From Rhinopomastus cyanomelas (Eukaryota > Chordata > Aves > Bucerotiformes > Rhinopomastidae), in NCBI GenBank assembly GCA_013400115.1, contig VXBP01010342.1, positions 167,892 through 231,891 on the forward strand: a stretch of 64,000 nt of DNA, in the 5' to 3' direction. The notes beneath the pieces were generated by a model. The model saw only the letters and a list, made by a program, of their open reading frames with translations. It searched no databases and was not told the DNA's origin. The position numbers and the translations under genes were made by a program. How positions within the stretch are numbered: the first letter of the stretch is position 1; each line of letters opens with the position of its first letter. Shown piece by piece: positions 12,901 through 27,900 of this stretch.

Positions 12901-15900
12901 AGGTAAGCTTCTATGCAAGAGTAAACTCATGCTGTTAAAGAAAGAATGAAGGAAAGTCAAACACAGCCAAAGCTGAAAACAATGACTACTGCAAGAGTCC
13001 AACATAATTCTAATTATAATTCATAACCAAAAAGGGAGTAATTCCTTCTGCTAAACCATGATTGTTTTAATCAAAGGCCCAACTACCATTTGGTAAACAT
13101 CACAGAGATTCTTACACTTCAAACAAAAATCTGACACATGGACCATTCAGTTGGCATTTTTATTATTTTTTTAGAAAACAAATTAATTGATGGAGAAAGC
13201 TCAGTAGGTATCATTACGCCACAAGCCTCTGAAATGATTCAGTCTTGGCCTGTAGCTTTTTATGTCATCCTCCATTTGACCTGATACCTCAACCATTTTT
13301 CTAGACTAAGTTCCTGAAGCAAGGTTAACATGTCTACTTAACATATCCCAAGGTCTTGGTAAGATGCAACAGATCAATTTAATTCAGATTGTGTTTTTCC
13401 AGATACTAAAATGAGAATTCTCAACATTTTAGAATTACAATCTGAAATACTTAAAATTATTGAAGAAAAATGCAAACAAGGCAATGACAAATGAATGCAA
13501 GAATTTCAAAACAGATTGTAAACAGCACAGAAAATCTGATCAGGAATGCCTTTACTCCTAAAGAAGACTACAAGAGGTATCAGGAACTTCAATTTTCACA
13601 AGTCCTGGTAAAAATCTTATTGTAGTATTCACTGCTAGTTTTCTTCAAACAATTTGAAAGCAATACATGTAATGACATTCTGCCTATCAGCACCCAAGTT
13701 ACAGAATGATGAATGGCATAGTTCCTGTGACAGACACATCCAAGATATCTTGGCTGTTGGGTTCTATCTACAGTAAAGGCCTTTCCAAAATAAGTGTATA
13801 GAATTAGAAGGCAGTTTGCCACAAGCACATTCATCAGGATTCAATTTTGATTTGGTTGACTTAATTTGGTCATCTCTCTTCTGCACTTCAGTGATTCCTT
13901 GTAAGAAAACAGTGAAGAGAAAGCAGAGTATATTGTGCTTCTAGGTATCTCAGGACCTACAACGCTTAGCAGCTTGGGCTTTGTATTATGCAAAGGCTGC
14001 AGAACAGCTTCCACTTTCAGGCAACCATGAAAGTAGCAGCATGACAAGCACTGACTGCACACTTCAAGAGTGTAGGTATCGAAGACACGAAAATCTATCC
14101 TCCTGTGTGATAAATACCCTTTTTTCTGTTACTCTGCCAAAAACTCTGGTGTTCAGTAAGCTATCTGTAAGTACCATGTAAATTCTGCCATTCTATTCAT
14201 TCCTTGAAAGAAGGAATAAAGACATTACAGCTATGGTAAAGCAATTTGCCTGCTGCCAGGTTTAAAAGATCCCAAATATACCCTTTGCAGTCTTTCAGAA
14301 GAGTAAACACAAGAAACTAATTTTACTTGCCAGACAAATACTTAGAAACAGTAAAGACAACTAGTCCTGTTGCACCTGTATACACATGCACATACGAGTC
14401 TTCATACACACATAAAGAATTACTTCAAAGAAGACCTATGACAAAAGAAAAAAACCTTCTTCTCTTTGTTCCTCCCTAGCAACAAGAAACAGAAATTAAA
14501 AAAAACCTCAAAAACCCCAACAAAAAAACAAAAATCAGGAAGAAGGATTTAGTTACAAACTCAGCATCCTGAGGTGATTGGTTTATCATTTTATTTAAGA
14601 GCACAGCAACCCAAAAAGTTAGAAAGGGATTTCTAAATGCCACAAGGAGCTTACTGACCTAGAGAAAGACTGCTAGTAGAATTAAGCAGTATCAAGAACA
14701 AACTTTGAAGCTTGTGTTTTTCATATGGTTGCTGCTGAATGTAATAGAAAAAGGTGCCGCATACAGTCATGGTAACTCAGTATCATAGTATGGGAAGACA
14801 TTTAAAACATAGTGGATGACCAGAAAAGGGACAAATCTGGACGACTAGGAAATGAAACTTACCGTTTTGATACCTCTCATGTATTTCTGATATAAAGTGC
14901 ACTCTGAAGAGATGGAGGGCCTGCAGTTCATAAACCAAATAAGTGAAAGTTCTGGGTTTCGGCAGGCCACAGGATGACTACATGCTGCCAAAGTGATGTT
15001 CCTAATAAAAGCCGTCCTACGTTTACCACAAAAAAATATGTCCAGTGGATATGGAGAGGAATCAATGCCGCTTTTCCAAGCTTACAGTAGGTCTTTCCTG
15101 TGTTCTCTGAAGAACTCTTAATTATTCTATGCTACCCCAAAATGACACTTTTCCTCCTTCTTAACAGTATTATTTTTAGCTACACCTTTCTTAACTCTAT
15201 TTGTAATATTTAACTCTATTTATGCAGACTGTACAGCACATAATAATTTTGATTATTATTTTACATAATTATTGTAGAGGAATATGGTACAGTAAGTCAG
15301 ATTATTATATAGATTGACTTAGTGACAATGAATATTAACACTATTCATCTGTAACTGTTAAGAATATGCAATATGATCAGGTATTGATTTACAGTGCTGC
15401 TATATCCTATTTATCTGCTTCTTGCTGTGTTCCTGAATGACTTGCAGCTCCATTTCACTACATACAAAAACTAAAGAAGTCTAGATTACAAAATTCAAGC
15501 CTATTTTTAGAATGTTTAGTCTAAAACTATTTAATATGGGTTTTTTCAGCTAGACGTTGATGCACTGAAAAAAAAACCCAACAATCCATTCCAAGCTTTC
15601 AGCACCCTCTACAGGCTAACAGTTTTGATGCAATGAAACATACCAGGAAAACTACCGCCAGTGGTAACTGCAACAGCTACTGTGATAACGGAGGTATTCT
15701 GAGAAAGAACAGGTAAACATATAATTGAGGGACACAACAAACTGATTTCACTAACAAAAGAGAAAATAAGCACTAGGGCATTATGAAAGCCTTCTGAAGT
15801 GATTCAAGTCAGAACCAGCACCAGAATTATTGTTTTTTTAATCCGTCCATGTTAGCTAAATTCTCATAAAATTAAACTCCCATTTACGCTGTGTGTTTCT

Positions 15901-18900
15901 TATTAAGAAAAGATTTAATGCCATCAGCTACTCACAAAACAAACAAAAAATTTAACTTACCATCCCTGTTGGACAGCAAATATACAAGGCCGTTAAGGCA
16001 TGTGTCAGTCACTTCAGTGATGTTAGTTGCACATCTGCCTATAGCTTGAATCGCTGCTGCAGCAAACTGTTTGTCTTGGCTTTTCACATAAGTCTAAGAA
16101 ACAGAATTTTCATTATTCAGTATGTAAATCTTGTCAACCAAACACTTACCATAGTATCCTCATAAGACAGTCATTCTGCATAATAAAGAGTCTAAAAAGC
16201 TACACTGCACATTAGTGTTTATACTTTTTTTCAACTCACTGTCACTTGCGGAAAACATTTTCTTTCTGGCTTCGGTCACATGGTCATACAAACCTCTAAT
16301 TTCAAGAAAGCTTGGGGCAGGGGTCAATTATCCAAAAGCAGCAAGTAGTTTGTGTGCAAGGTTGAAGGAGTTTATGCGCTCTCTCTTCAGAGATGTTTCA
16401 GTTCATTTAACCAGAAGCATCTGTGAAACTATGAACCTACATGCCTAAGAGCCAGTAACTTTGAGACACATTCAGCCAGAAAATCGAAGCAATGAAAACT
16501 GATGTCGTAAGCGAAGATGTAAGAAAGAAGGCTAGACTCTTTCACAATATAGGCTGATACATATACAAATACTGTAGATAATACTGTTTCATTAAATCAC
16601 TTACAGAAATGAGATTTAGTAATAACATCAAAACTCCATAAAAAAAATTCAGTATACTTTATTATATGAGAAAGTTTATTTTTGAATGCTTTATGCTAGA
16701 GAATACTTGAAAAGACTAGGAATTAGATGAAGCATCCAATAATGGCAACTGGCCAGCAGAGAGCGTTTTATATAAAAAGAGCACACGTTTGCACAAACCT
16801 GAAATTCTCGCAGCAGAGTTGATATATTGGTTTCATTGGCTAAATTTGTCAAGACTTCAAGCTACAAGAAAAATAAAAGATATTTTATAAAAAAGCAAAA
16901 TATTACAAGCGGTAACATACATGCACTATAATTTTATTGTATATACATAGAAGCTACTACTACTAAAAATACCACTTAGAATTCAATAGAGTATACCAGA
17001 CTGAAGTAAACTAGTATGAGAACTGCACCCTGGAGGAATATTCTCCATGCAAGTACACACAAGCTTTTCAAAGCTGGACTCCAGGATTCAGCGATGCATT
17101 TTGTATGAGCTCTAGTGTTGCATTACGTATCAAATGGGCTTGAAATACTCCTGGCAGTACAGTTTCCAACAGCATACAACAGGTCTTAGCATGTAAGAAC
17201 CATATGACACTAAGGAGAAACTGCAGCTAGCTAGAACTAAGATGTCCTTTACATTCAGATAACTGCTATAAAAAACTTTTAAACTCAGGGAAGAGATAGA
17301 TGCATCTATAAGACTCCTCAAATCTTAATTAACATCAACATCAGACCTTGAATGGCCCCCTCTGCTCCTGATGAACAAGAGGACGACACACAACACCTAC
17401 ATTGTTAAGATGCTGTTTAAAGATCAAAGAACTGTAACACAATCTTAATGAGGTAAAATGACAACTCTGCCTCTGTAAATGGAAGTATGCTGGATCAACA
17501 TAGACAAATACACTTGTTACCGTGCACCTGTACCTCAGAAGCCATTGCATAAGATCCGCCACTAAGTGCTCTTAAGTTAAGTAAGTAGAACTACTTAAAA
17601 ATCAAGGACATAAATGAGAGAGGAGCATGCAAGGGAAAAATAAAGATTATTTTACAGTACAGGAAGACTGTCGATGGATCTCGTAATTATTTTTGTACAG
17701 CTTTTGCTTTTCGACAAATTCACATATAACAATGACTATAATGAGAAAACAGATGACAAGGTTTTCAGCTAACGGTACAGTTTTCAGAGAAATGAAGATG
17801 AAGTCTGACTAAGCAAATCTGTATAAAACTTTTAATATATTAGCTGACCAGTTGGTCAAATAGCCAAAAAAATTCCAACACATAAACGTAATGTTCATAC
17901 TTTAACTTAGCAAAAAATTATTGGCTCTGAGTTGACTACTACTAACTACAGCTGACAATTTGTAGTTAAAATAGGCAATTCCATGAAAATTGCTCAATAT
18001 TAATCAGTGATCAAAAAGGCATACCTGATGTTGGAAAAGAAACAAGCAACCAAACAGAAATCTAAGCACTACAGCAGATGAATCCCAGGGTGCTCCTACA
18101 CCTTAAATACAGCCATAGGTCTCATCTTCTGATATTAAAGCACTGACTACAGGGTTAGACAAGATTTTCTTCTGCCTGTTACAACGCACACTGTTCTAAA
18201 TTCTTCAGCCACCAAGATGGAACTGAGACAATGAAAGGAAAACCCTCATTATTACTTCTCTACCTCTTCACCACTGTATTATCGATTAATATGGTAATTT
18301 AAGTGTATCTAGTTTCATTTATTTCAGGAATTATTTTTCCTGCACCTTTTCTTACCAGTATTCACAGAAATTTTTATAATGCTTACATATAGGGAACATC
18401 TTTCTGGCTCCAACTGCCTTAAATTTACTCAGACATAATGCTGCAGTAATAAGATGGATTTGGCATAGCTCTTGGAGAGCATCACTCTGAGCATGTAAAT
18501 GAGGGTTCAACACGGATATAAAATAAAAATAAGGAAAAAATAACGTTTCTTTAAAATAACTTGTACCCTCCACTCCTAAATACAAATGCCTATGACAACC
18601 TAAACAAGAGAAAAAGCATGTAACAGTAAACAATTTTTAGCTATTGTTTTGTCACAACTGTCAAAGAATAAGAGAAAACAAGACAGCCTAAAACAGGCAA
18701 TGAGACATGGCCTTGAAGAAGGCCTAAAGTACTTCTCATGTTGAATGCTGACTTCAAAGGGAATCTGTGACTCTAACACTGTCCCATTTTGTTCAGACAA
18801 ACAGAACTAAGCTCTTTTAGAGCTAACAATATCAAATGCTAAGTGATTTCATTTCTCTTCATTTGAGAAGGTTCTTCCTCCTGTGAAAACAGTCATGTCT

Positions 18901-21900
18901 GAATGGCTGGTTGGACAAAAACAGCAACGCTCTGCATCACTGAAAAGGGACCAAAAACTGTAGGGTCCAGTCCTGTACAGTACTGTGGACTGTGTAGTCC
19001 ACAGTAACAAGAAAACTTTCATATAGCCTCACAAGCCTTACAGAAACTCGTGGACTTTACTAAAAGTCATAGCTCTACACTTAGTAGTGAAAAAGAGCAA
19101 CAGCACAAAATGCTGTTTGTCATACCAGTGTAAGAAGATTTAATGTTCCTGTTTCAAATTCATTTGTCCAGCAGTACATAGATGAATTTGCTTTTCAACT
19201 TACCTTCAGTGTTTTGACCATTGTTGGATCAGTGGATCTAACATAGAAACTCTTCAGATAAGGTTCAAACATACCCTGAAAAGCAGAACACACTTATGTA
19301 ACTCACTAGCATGTCACAGCAAATATGATTTAGAAAATTCTGAATAGCATATACCTTTCTCTGAATTGACATAGTGGCAATATTTTGCAGAACAATGTAC
19401 TGCACCTCCCTGGAATTTGAAAAGAAAAACAAGTGTTATTCTGCAATAATACAGACACACAGAATAAAGAGACTGGGCAAAGAAAGTTCAATTCTACTTG
19501 AATCCAAATTCAGTTACCTATCTGACTTGGCAAAAACACAGAAGGAAAAAACTGATTGCCAAGTTCACCATCTTGCTTCACAGAAAGATACATGATAAGA
19601 AAAGGCTCTAATTTTAAGAACTTCAGTATGCAAAATATCACTGGCACCAGTCCAACAACACTGCAATTCTTCATGTAGGCTTTAGGTCTTTGTTTATACT
19701 AAAAAATTGTTTAAAACATCACCATTTTGGCATCTCTAGAAATACCTCTTAAAAACCTTACACTTTGTCCACCATCTTGAAATTTAAATATTTCATGATG
19801 ACACAGTTGAGAACAAAAATACAGAGGACTTTATCTGTAGTGTAGAAATTACTAAGTTAGTTATGAGAGGGTTATCCTTGCACAACTAGCAAGGACTGCT
19901 ATCACTTCTTACCACTTCTCAGAAAGAAACAGGGTCTCCTGTGACTGAAGAGTATACACTGGCAGGCACACACTGCTACCAAAAATCAGCACTTTAACAT
20001 AATATACTGTGTACAGAGAATAGCAATACGTGGTATTCAAAACTTGAAAGCACTGAACACGTTTGGAGAATATTCGCATCATTACTGTATTAGTTTAAAA
20101 GCCTTAGCAGGAGTGAGCAAAAATAAATCTGGGTACTAGTCTAAAGCTTTTAAATTACAGAGTTTCTACATCAATTTACTTTAAAAATGAAGTAATAATT
20201 TGCACACAATTAATTCTCTAAACCATGAGTGCTCAAATTCTTTCATGATGCAAATCATATCTTAATAGAGAAATGGTCACATCCATTACCTCCTCTTATT
20301 CAAAACTGTCTAATAGCCCTGTAGTAACTACAGCTGTTGCTTAGAAAGATAAAGTAATAATAGAGAAGTACTTAATACCTTTTAAGCCTATTTTTATGTA
20401 ATTATTACACAGGTACATGGAAATTGTCAGCTGCACATCATGAACCAAGACTGGGAACTGCCTTCGAATGCTGTTCCAGGTACTCTTGCCCTAACTAGAT
20501 TATAGCATATTTGACACTAATTTAAAGGCCACAGACAAGTAACTTCAAGAGTAAACAGCAAAAGCTAATTTCAAAGGTGCTCTAATAGTAGAAGTGCTTC
20601 ATACAGACTAGTAACACAGAACAGGCGAACCACTTAACATCACAAAGTCAGAAAACTAGAGCCATTTTAGACATTGAGGTACTGTAAACATCTGTCAAAA
20701 GAGACAAAATTTGAGTATAAATAAGCGATACAAAACAGGATAAAAACAATCCTCTCAACATCTCTGCGCTTAATTCTTTATGTTACCTGTACGTATGCTG
20801 AAGTGCTTAAGAAATCAAACTGCTAAGTAATTTTTGTGTAATGAAAACGGACAGCATACTGTACCAAAAAAACAAATACAAAAATAACAGTGATTCATTT
20901 TTACCTAAAAGTGTAAATACACTACTAAGGCCTACTTTTTTGTTAAGTGATAGAGCCACTAGCCATGAGTGAACTGCAGAGGTTTGCAGAAAGAGCTCTA
21001 CGGCATTTGGCTTACAGGTGTTAAAAGGCTATCTAAGACCACTAATTTTGTCAAACCAAGTGATATTTTAGAAAAAAAAGTTTCTGCTTGACCAGTTCTG
21101 GATGACAGATCATTTTCACAGCACAGTTATAGCCAAAAATACCGAGTTAGTTAGAAAGTTATTCTAAAAACATCTTTATATTCTTTCTCCTAATGCCTCT
21201 CCATGTTTTCTCATACAGAAGTTCAAGATCTAAGAACTTGGGGGGAAAAAAAACTCGTGCCTGTGCAGCAAACATTGGCATAATACAGCAGCTCCCAGTA
21301 CAAAAAGCACATGGAACTGTTGGAGTGAATCCAGCAGGGAACCACAGGGATGATCAGATTGCTGGAGCACCTCTCCTGTGAAGCGGGGCTGAGGGAACTG
21401 TGCCTGTTCAGCCTGGAGAAAAGAAAGATGCAGGAGCACCTTATAGCAAGATAAAGGACCTTCCTACACGAGTGGATCTACACGAGAGCTGGAGAGGAAC
21501 TTTTTATGACAGACTCTGGTGACAAGACAAGAGGGCAGGGCCTGAAGTTGCGCCAGGGGAGGTTTAGGTTGAACGTCAAGAAGCACTTCCTCACAGAATG
21601 GCTGATTAGATGTTGCAATGGACTGCCCAGGGAGGTAGTGGAGTCTCCATCCCTGGAGACGTTGTGCAATTAATGCCCCATGGTCTAGGTTGTGGTGATG
21701 TTAGGTCATAGGCTAGGCTTGATAGTCTTTTCCAGCCTCAATAATTCCGTGATTCTGTGAATGGTTTCAAGCTAAAAGGGTAGATTTAGATCAGATATTG
21801 GGAAGAAATTCCTCACTAAGGTCTCAGAGGAACAGGTTGCCCAGGGAGACTGTGGATGTCGCCTCCTTGGAAGTATTCAAGGTGAGGGTGGACAGGGCTC

Positions 21901-24900
21901 TGGGCAACCTGGCCTAGTGAGAGGCGTCCTGGTCTATAGCAGAGGGTATTGGAACTAGATGATCTCCAAGGTCCCTTCCAACCTAAGCCATTATATGATA
22001 CTATGATTTATCAACCTTGAGAAACATTTGTCCAGTGCGAACCTTCATAGGAAAACATAGGAGAGGTCACACCAAAGATGATCAAATCAAAACTACATGC
22101 CGTGAACAAAATACAAACTTGTTGTTTAAAGTTTGAGTATTAAGGAAGCATGGGGGATTGGGCAGCACTGACTGGCATTTTACTAAAAGTTTCTTTGTTT
22201 CTCTGGCACAAGAAGTCTGCCATATGGGAAGTGCAGGAAAACAAAATACACGTGTGAATATATCATTATTACCTAGTAACAGAGTAAGGAATTCCACTAT
22301 AATTAAATTTCCACTAACTTCTGATAACTAAAAAACTCCAGGAAAGTAAGTACTGGTTAGTACTGCCTCTACATGTGCACTAAATAGGCAGTCATTATAT
22401 TTCTCAATACTGAAGTCTTACTCAAGAATTATAGGAAAGGGCCTCAAGCCAGTGGAGGTTTAGACTGGATATTAGAAGGATTTTCTTTGCCTACAGGGTT
22501 CCCAGATATTGGAGTAGACTGCCAAGGGAGGTGGTAGTGTTGCTAATCTTGTTTATGCTTAACAGACATATAATGTAGTGCTGAAGGCCAGAATTTAGTG
22601 GTGACCTGGTAGTGCTGGCTCAACAGTTGGTGTGATCTTCCAACCAAAATGATTCCGTGACACTGAATGTACCATTGATGAGATACTGCAAACGATGGAA
22701 TTAAGAAAAAAGGATCAAGTGAGTAAAAACTACTATTACAGAATAATTCTGAAATGAAACTCTCCTAGTACAATAATTACATTATTGTAACTATGGTCAA
22801 ATAAATATGCATGAAAAAAAATATGCATGTAAAGTACAGACATGACCTACCGATTACTACGGAGTAAACGCACCAATGACTTAGAAATAATCCCAGCTTC
22901 AGATTTTGGTGCCAAATGCCAGTAAAGCTGTGCAACTGCCATTACCACCTTGAAGAAGAGCATTCAGAACAAAATGTGAGCTTCAAATCATTGTATTATA
23001 GATATCTATGAGACTTCTTCAAAAAATAAAGTTATATGCACATTCTTTAAAATCAACAGAGCAGACAGAGTGAAAATATAACTGAAAAAATGTATTCCTT
23101 TTTCCAGAAGTAAAAGCAAATTAACTACCTCACATTTCTCCCAGTATTTTTGTCAACTATAATATACAGAAACAGAGGAAGAGTGGGACAAAGAGAGAAA
23201 AAAATCTAGGTTAATTCAAGTTTTCTCACAAACTCTATGTTAATGAATAAGAAATCTCAGAATCTTCCATACAATACTCTTATCACCAACTGTGTTTGTT
23301 CAAAACAAAATACATACTAGAAAGGAAACTCCAATGACAGAAAAAATATTATTAAAAGAAATGTAGAAAGGTAAAGATCATAGGTGTGAGAACCAGTACT
23401 GTAATTAGCAGATATAAAGAAAATTATTTATGGAATGTGGACTGTAAGTACTAAAGCCATTCTCAGTGTAGTGTGATGGCAAACGTATCTAACATACTTA
23501 TACTTTGTGTGAGATAAGAAAATATTTTATAGACCTCAAACAGTGATTTTAGCAAAAGGCAGTGCTTCAACAAAATTAAATTGAAGGTACTTTCACAGTG
23601 TTTCCAAAGTCTGCTGGCAGAGAAGGGTTTTGAAAGGAGTCAGACATTTGTTGGAATCTAGAAATTTGTGCTGAGGGAGAAACAAAAACCTGATCTGTTT
23701 AGCTTCTCAAGAACAGGTTGGGAGGTGACTTTATCACTGTGCAGTAATTGTTTTTGTAATGATATGACTACTCATTATCACTCAAATTTTTTTCCTGAAC
23801 ATATTTATAGTCTTGATTAAAAGGACAAACTGAGGACAGAAACAAAGTTGTCACAATTATTATCAGCATGGCTTTTTCCAGTTACACCTACATCTTAAAA
23901 TGTTGACAGGGAAGTTGACAAGGCAAGATCTATGGATGTCATCTATCTGGACTTCTGCAAGGCCTTTGAACCGGTCCCCCATAATACCCTTATCTCTTAA
24001 GTTGGAGAATTATGGGTTCAGTGGGTGGGCTATTCAGTGGATAAAGAACTGGCTGGATGGTTGCATCTAGAGAGTGATGGTCAATGGCTAAATGTCCAGA
24101 TGGAGGAAGGAGACGAGTGGTGTCCCACAGTGGTTTGTACTGGGGCCAGTAGACAGACTGGAGCATGTCCAGAGGAGGGCCACTATAATGATCAGGGGAA
24201 CGGAGTATCTCTTATATAAGGACAGGCTGAGAGAGTTGGGGCTGTTCAGCCCGGAGAAAAGAAAGCTCCAGAGGGTCCTTCTTTTGACCTACCAGTACGT
24301 GATGGGGGCCTACATGAAAGAAGAGGGAAGTCTTTTCAAGAGGGTATATACAGACAGGACAAGGAGCAATGGGTTCAAGCTGCGAAAGGCTAGATTTAGG
24401 CTGGATATTAGCAAAAAGTTCTTCAGTGTGAGGGCGATTGATGGCTGGAAAGGGGTGCCCAGGGAAGCGGTGGGGTCTCCATCCCTGGAGTCATTTAAGA
24501 TCAGGTTTGATGAGGCTCAGAGCAACTTGACCTAGATAGAGTTGTCCCTGTGTAGTGAGGATGGACTAGATGACCTCCAGAAGTCCCTTCCAGCCCAGAA
24601 CATTCTACGATTCTACTCATGATGCCTTAACTATCCTGGAATTCTGTCAACGCACTAACAATAAGAATCCAGTTTGGATTGGCAAAAAGTAAGGCATATA
24701 ATTGTTTACTTTTAAAATGTAACACACAAAGAAAAATACAACCTAATGAATTAATAACAACTATGGTTTTTAAACTGAGGGTTGCTGAGAACTTCAGCAT
24801 TAAAAGCTAGAACAGTGTAACTACTATATACCATAGAAGGTGGATTCAAATGTTCCGGTATTTTCTCTAGTATTTTGTTTGTCCTTGATATTTGGAGCAT

Positions 24901-27900
24901 GCATCACTGTTCTGGTGATTTTTTTAGAAACTAAAATAATTTCAAAGAAGAAACAACCACTGCACTTCTCTAAGTTTCTGGAGAGTATTATCACCACTTT
25001 TGGGAAGTTCAGATTCTACTTTTCAATCTTTTTAATTTTCTAGACGCACAAATACTTAACAGTTCAACATTTAAAACAAAAGAGGATTTTGTCATACAGC
25101 AGCATTTCGACTTTGAAGTAAAGGTTTTGTATTCCGTAAGAGCAGCCTGTGATCTGGATCCATAGCATAAACGTTTTTTACTTTCTGATCCTTTTCTTTC
25201 TGCTCTTCATCAGACTCATAGAAATTATTTTCACTATATTCGTCCGCCACTGCATCCTCCTGCCAAAAGACAAAATGACAATAACTTACGGAGAACGTTT
25301 GGATCAACCAATTTTATTCATTAAGGAAGTAACAACTAATACCACAACTTCATGCAAGATTTACATGCTAAAAAAACAGCTATCAGCATTCTTTTTTTGT
25401 TGAAAGTTGTAAATGCACTGCTATGAGAACAATACACACAAAAATTTATAAGGAATAAGACTAAATGCTAAATGAAATCATAGGGTTATAGAATCATTAG
25501 GGATTGCAAGGGACCTCGAAAGATCATCTAGTATCTTATTATTCTATAAATGAGATTAGGTATGAATGTTGGTCCTTTTTGGTCCAATGTGTAAAGCTTT
25601 TGTTCGGAAACTGACATTTTTTAAAAAGGTCAGTTGTCTAAAATTCCCTTTGTTTCGAAAACTTGATGCAAATCATGTGTGTTCTTCCTTCTCTAGCAAT
25701 ATAAAAATTATCTGTGAAAATGGCAAATCTCAAAAGGAGCAGGATTTTAAAAGAAACCAAATGGGGAAAAAAGGTATATATCCTGAGCCTAGACTTCTCT
25801 GATGTAGTACAAGTCCCTGGTTTACACAAATAAATTCAGTAAGCATCATGTCACTTAAAACAAAACCTCAGAAAACCAAACGAGTCACAGAAACAATTAA
25901 AAGTTCTAGAGATTACTATATCAGGCTTCTCTTTTACTCTGGAAAGCTAAAAAAAAAAAAGTAACAGAAATACCTGAACATGTAAACTTGGTAAATTAAA
26001 ACAAACCTTATGCTTTATCATGCTAATAACTCAAGTAATTGTTATTTCAATCACTTTAGATGCAGTTTCAAGTTTATTTAAGACTAATAATGCAATTAAA
26101 AATTTGTTGTTAGTTTGTTCTTTAGAAGTATGTTTTGTTTTCACCAGGATCAGTAAAATGATCTAGCTCATTTTGCAGTGAGGTAGGCAGTAAAGCAGTA
26201 AATATTACAGGGAGAAGGAGAAAACACTGGCATTTCCTTTCAACTGCAGTTAACTGTAGTTAAACTGTATTTAGTACACTTAACAGTTAGTAGCAGCACA
26301 TGACTTAATTGTGCAATTAATAGCTTTTCTAAATTGTTAAATCATTAGTAACTTCAGAACCAGTGAAGAATTCAGTAATTAAAAACAGAGACATCATTAG
26401 CATTCCAGGCTAGGAACTGCAAATGGGGTCTAGGCATTCCCCATTCTCTGTGATGTATTCTAACCAGTGAAGAAGTATTTTAGTTCATTTTTACTTTATT
26501 CCAAAACTACAATTTAGGGCCGTCTTCAAAAACATTAGCAGCTTAATTGAAGAAACAGCCATTAGACTGTTTTTAAAGCCACTAAGTAAATAAGCTAACA
26601 TTTAACTGAGATCTTTCTTGAAATTACATTTCATACGGAATTAATGTTTAGAATGGGCCTTCCACACAGTGTAAAGCACATTATGCGAATGCTTGCTCCA
26701 GAGCTTCATGCATTCAAACTTCACTGAAATCCACAGCATGAACATACACTACTTGCCCTCTCTACCAGCCTTAATTCTAGCTTCTATTCAAAAGTGATTC
26801 AAATATTTGCACTCCGAGGCTATGTGTAACCAATTTTAAAGATATAAAGTTCAGTTTCTCTCATCAGATTCGTAAGGAAATACAGCGTTTTTGATCCCTA
26901 CAACAGAATCTTCAGCAGATAACGATTTTAGCTATCTTCTAAGCCTTGTGTAAGAATTGCTCTCAAGAGTGTTCTGGATAAACTAAGTTCTGAAGGTAAG
27001 AAATGTTTCAAGACTTTTCACTAGTCAGTGAATCTGACAGCAATACCAAAAAAATCTTGGTGAAACAAGATCAGCAGTCCACTTGCTGTATCATGAACAG
27101 TATCCTCGAAAAGAGAAATGTGTAGAACAGATTGTACTTAAAGAATTAATGATGTATTCAAGACAGATCTAAAATGATGTTATGAATGAAGACTCCTACA
27201 TAAATACTTCCACGTGCTTCACAATTGGACTACAGAAGCCTAGAATAAACCTATTTGGTATATCAAAGTAAACACAAAAATTTATCCTCAAAGCCTGCTC
27301 AAAGAGCCAAGGAGTTGAGTTGCGACAACTTTCTGACAAGTAAGCAGACCTCATCCAACCACACTTACTAATAACTACATGCTGGCAGAAGTATCCAACA
27401 TCTGCACAACAGGAATTCCTCGAATACAACGAAGATGTATCAAAATAGGTAAAATCTGATATAACTGTTAGAGGGCTAAAATAAGGCACATGGTAAAAAC
27501 ATTTGAGAAACCAAAGCATAGCTGACATAATGCGCAGCCTGACGGGTTTGAAGGCACAAAACTAAGTTTGCCACAGAGATCCTTAGGTACAAATTGAATA
27601 AAAGGTGTACTATTGTCTTATTAAGCTGAAGATCATTCCCTCCCTGAATGGATCCCTTTCAAGTACTAATCACACAAAGCAAGCATGCCCACGCTTTCTT
27701 AGGCAGACTGCTGTAATAACCAATTGTGTGATAAAGGCTTGTGGTACTGTCAATGGACTACCAAAATCCTGTAATGAGATGATGTAATAGACATATGAAA
27801 GTAGCAGAGTATTTCCAGTGCTTACGTATAAACATCTAGTGCCATTTTATAACCCTTTAAGTGTAAGAAATATCTGTGTGGGTCTGGCAGGTCTTGAAGG

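Larger units (their letters stand above)
19410..22850 (-). other. AP3B1 intron (3.4 kb)
   Basis: GT-AG intron. It contains three plus-strand CR1 fragments (21311-21760, 21764-22009 and 22447-22668). The 19410-21310 part shows nothing recognisable. Confidence 0.85.
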
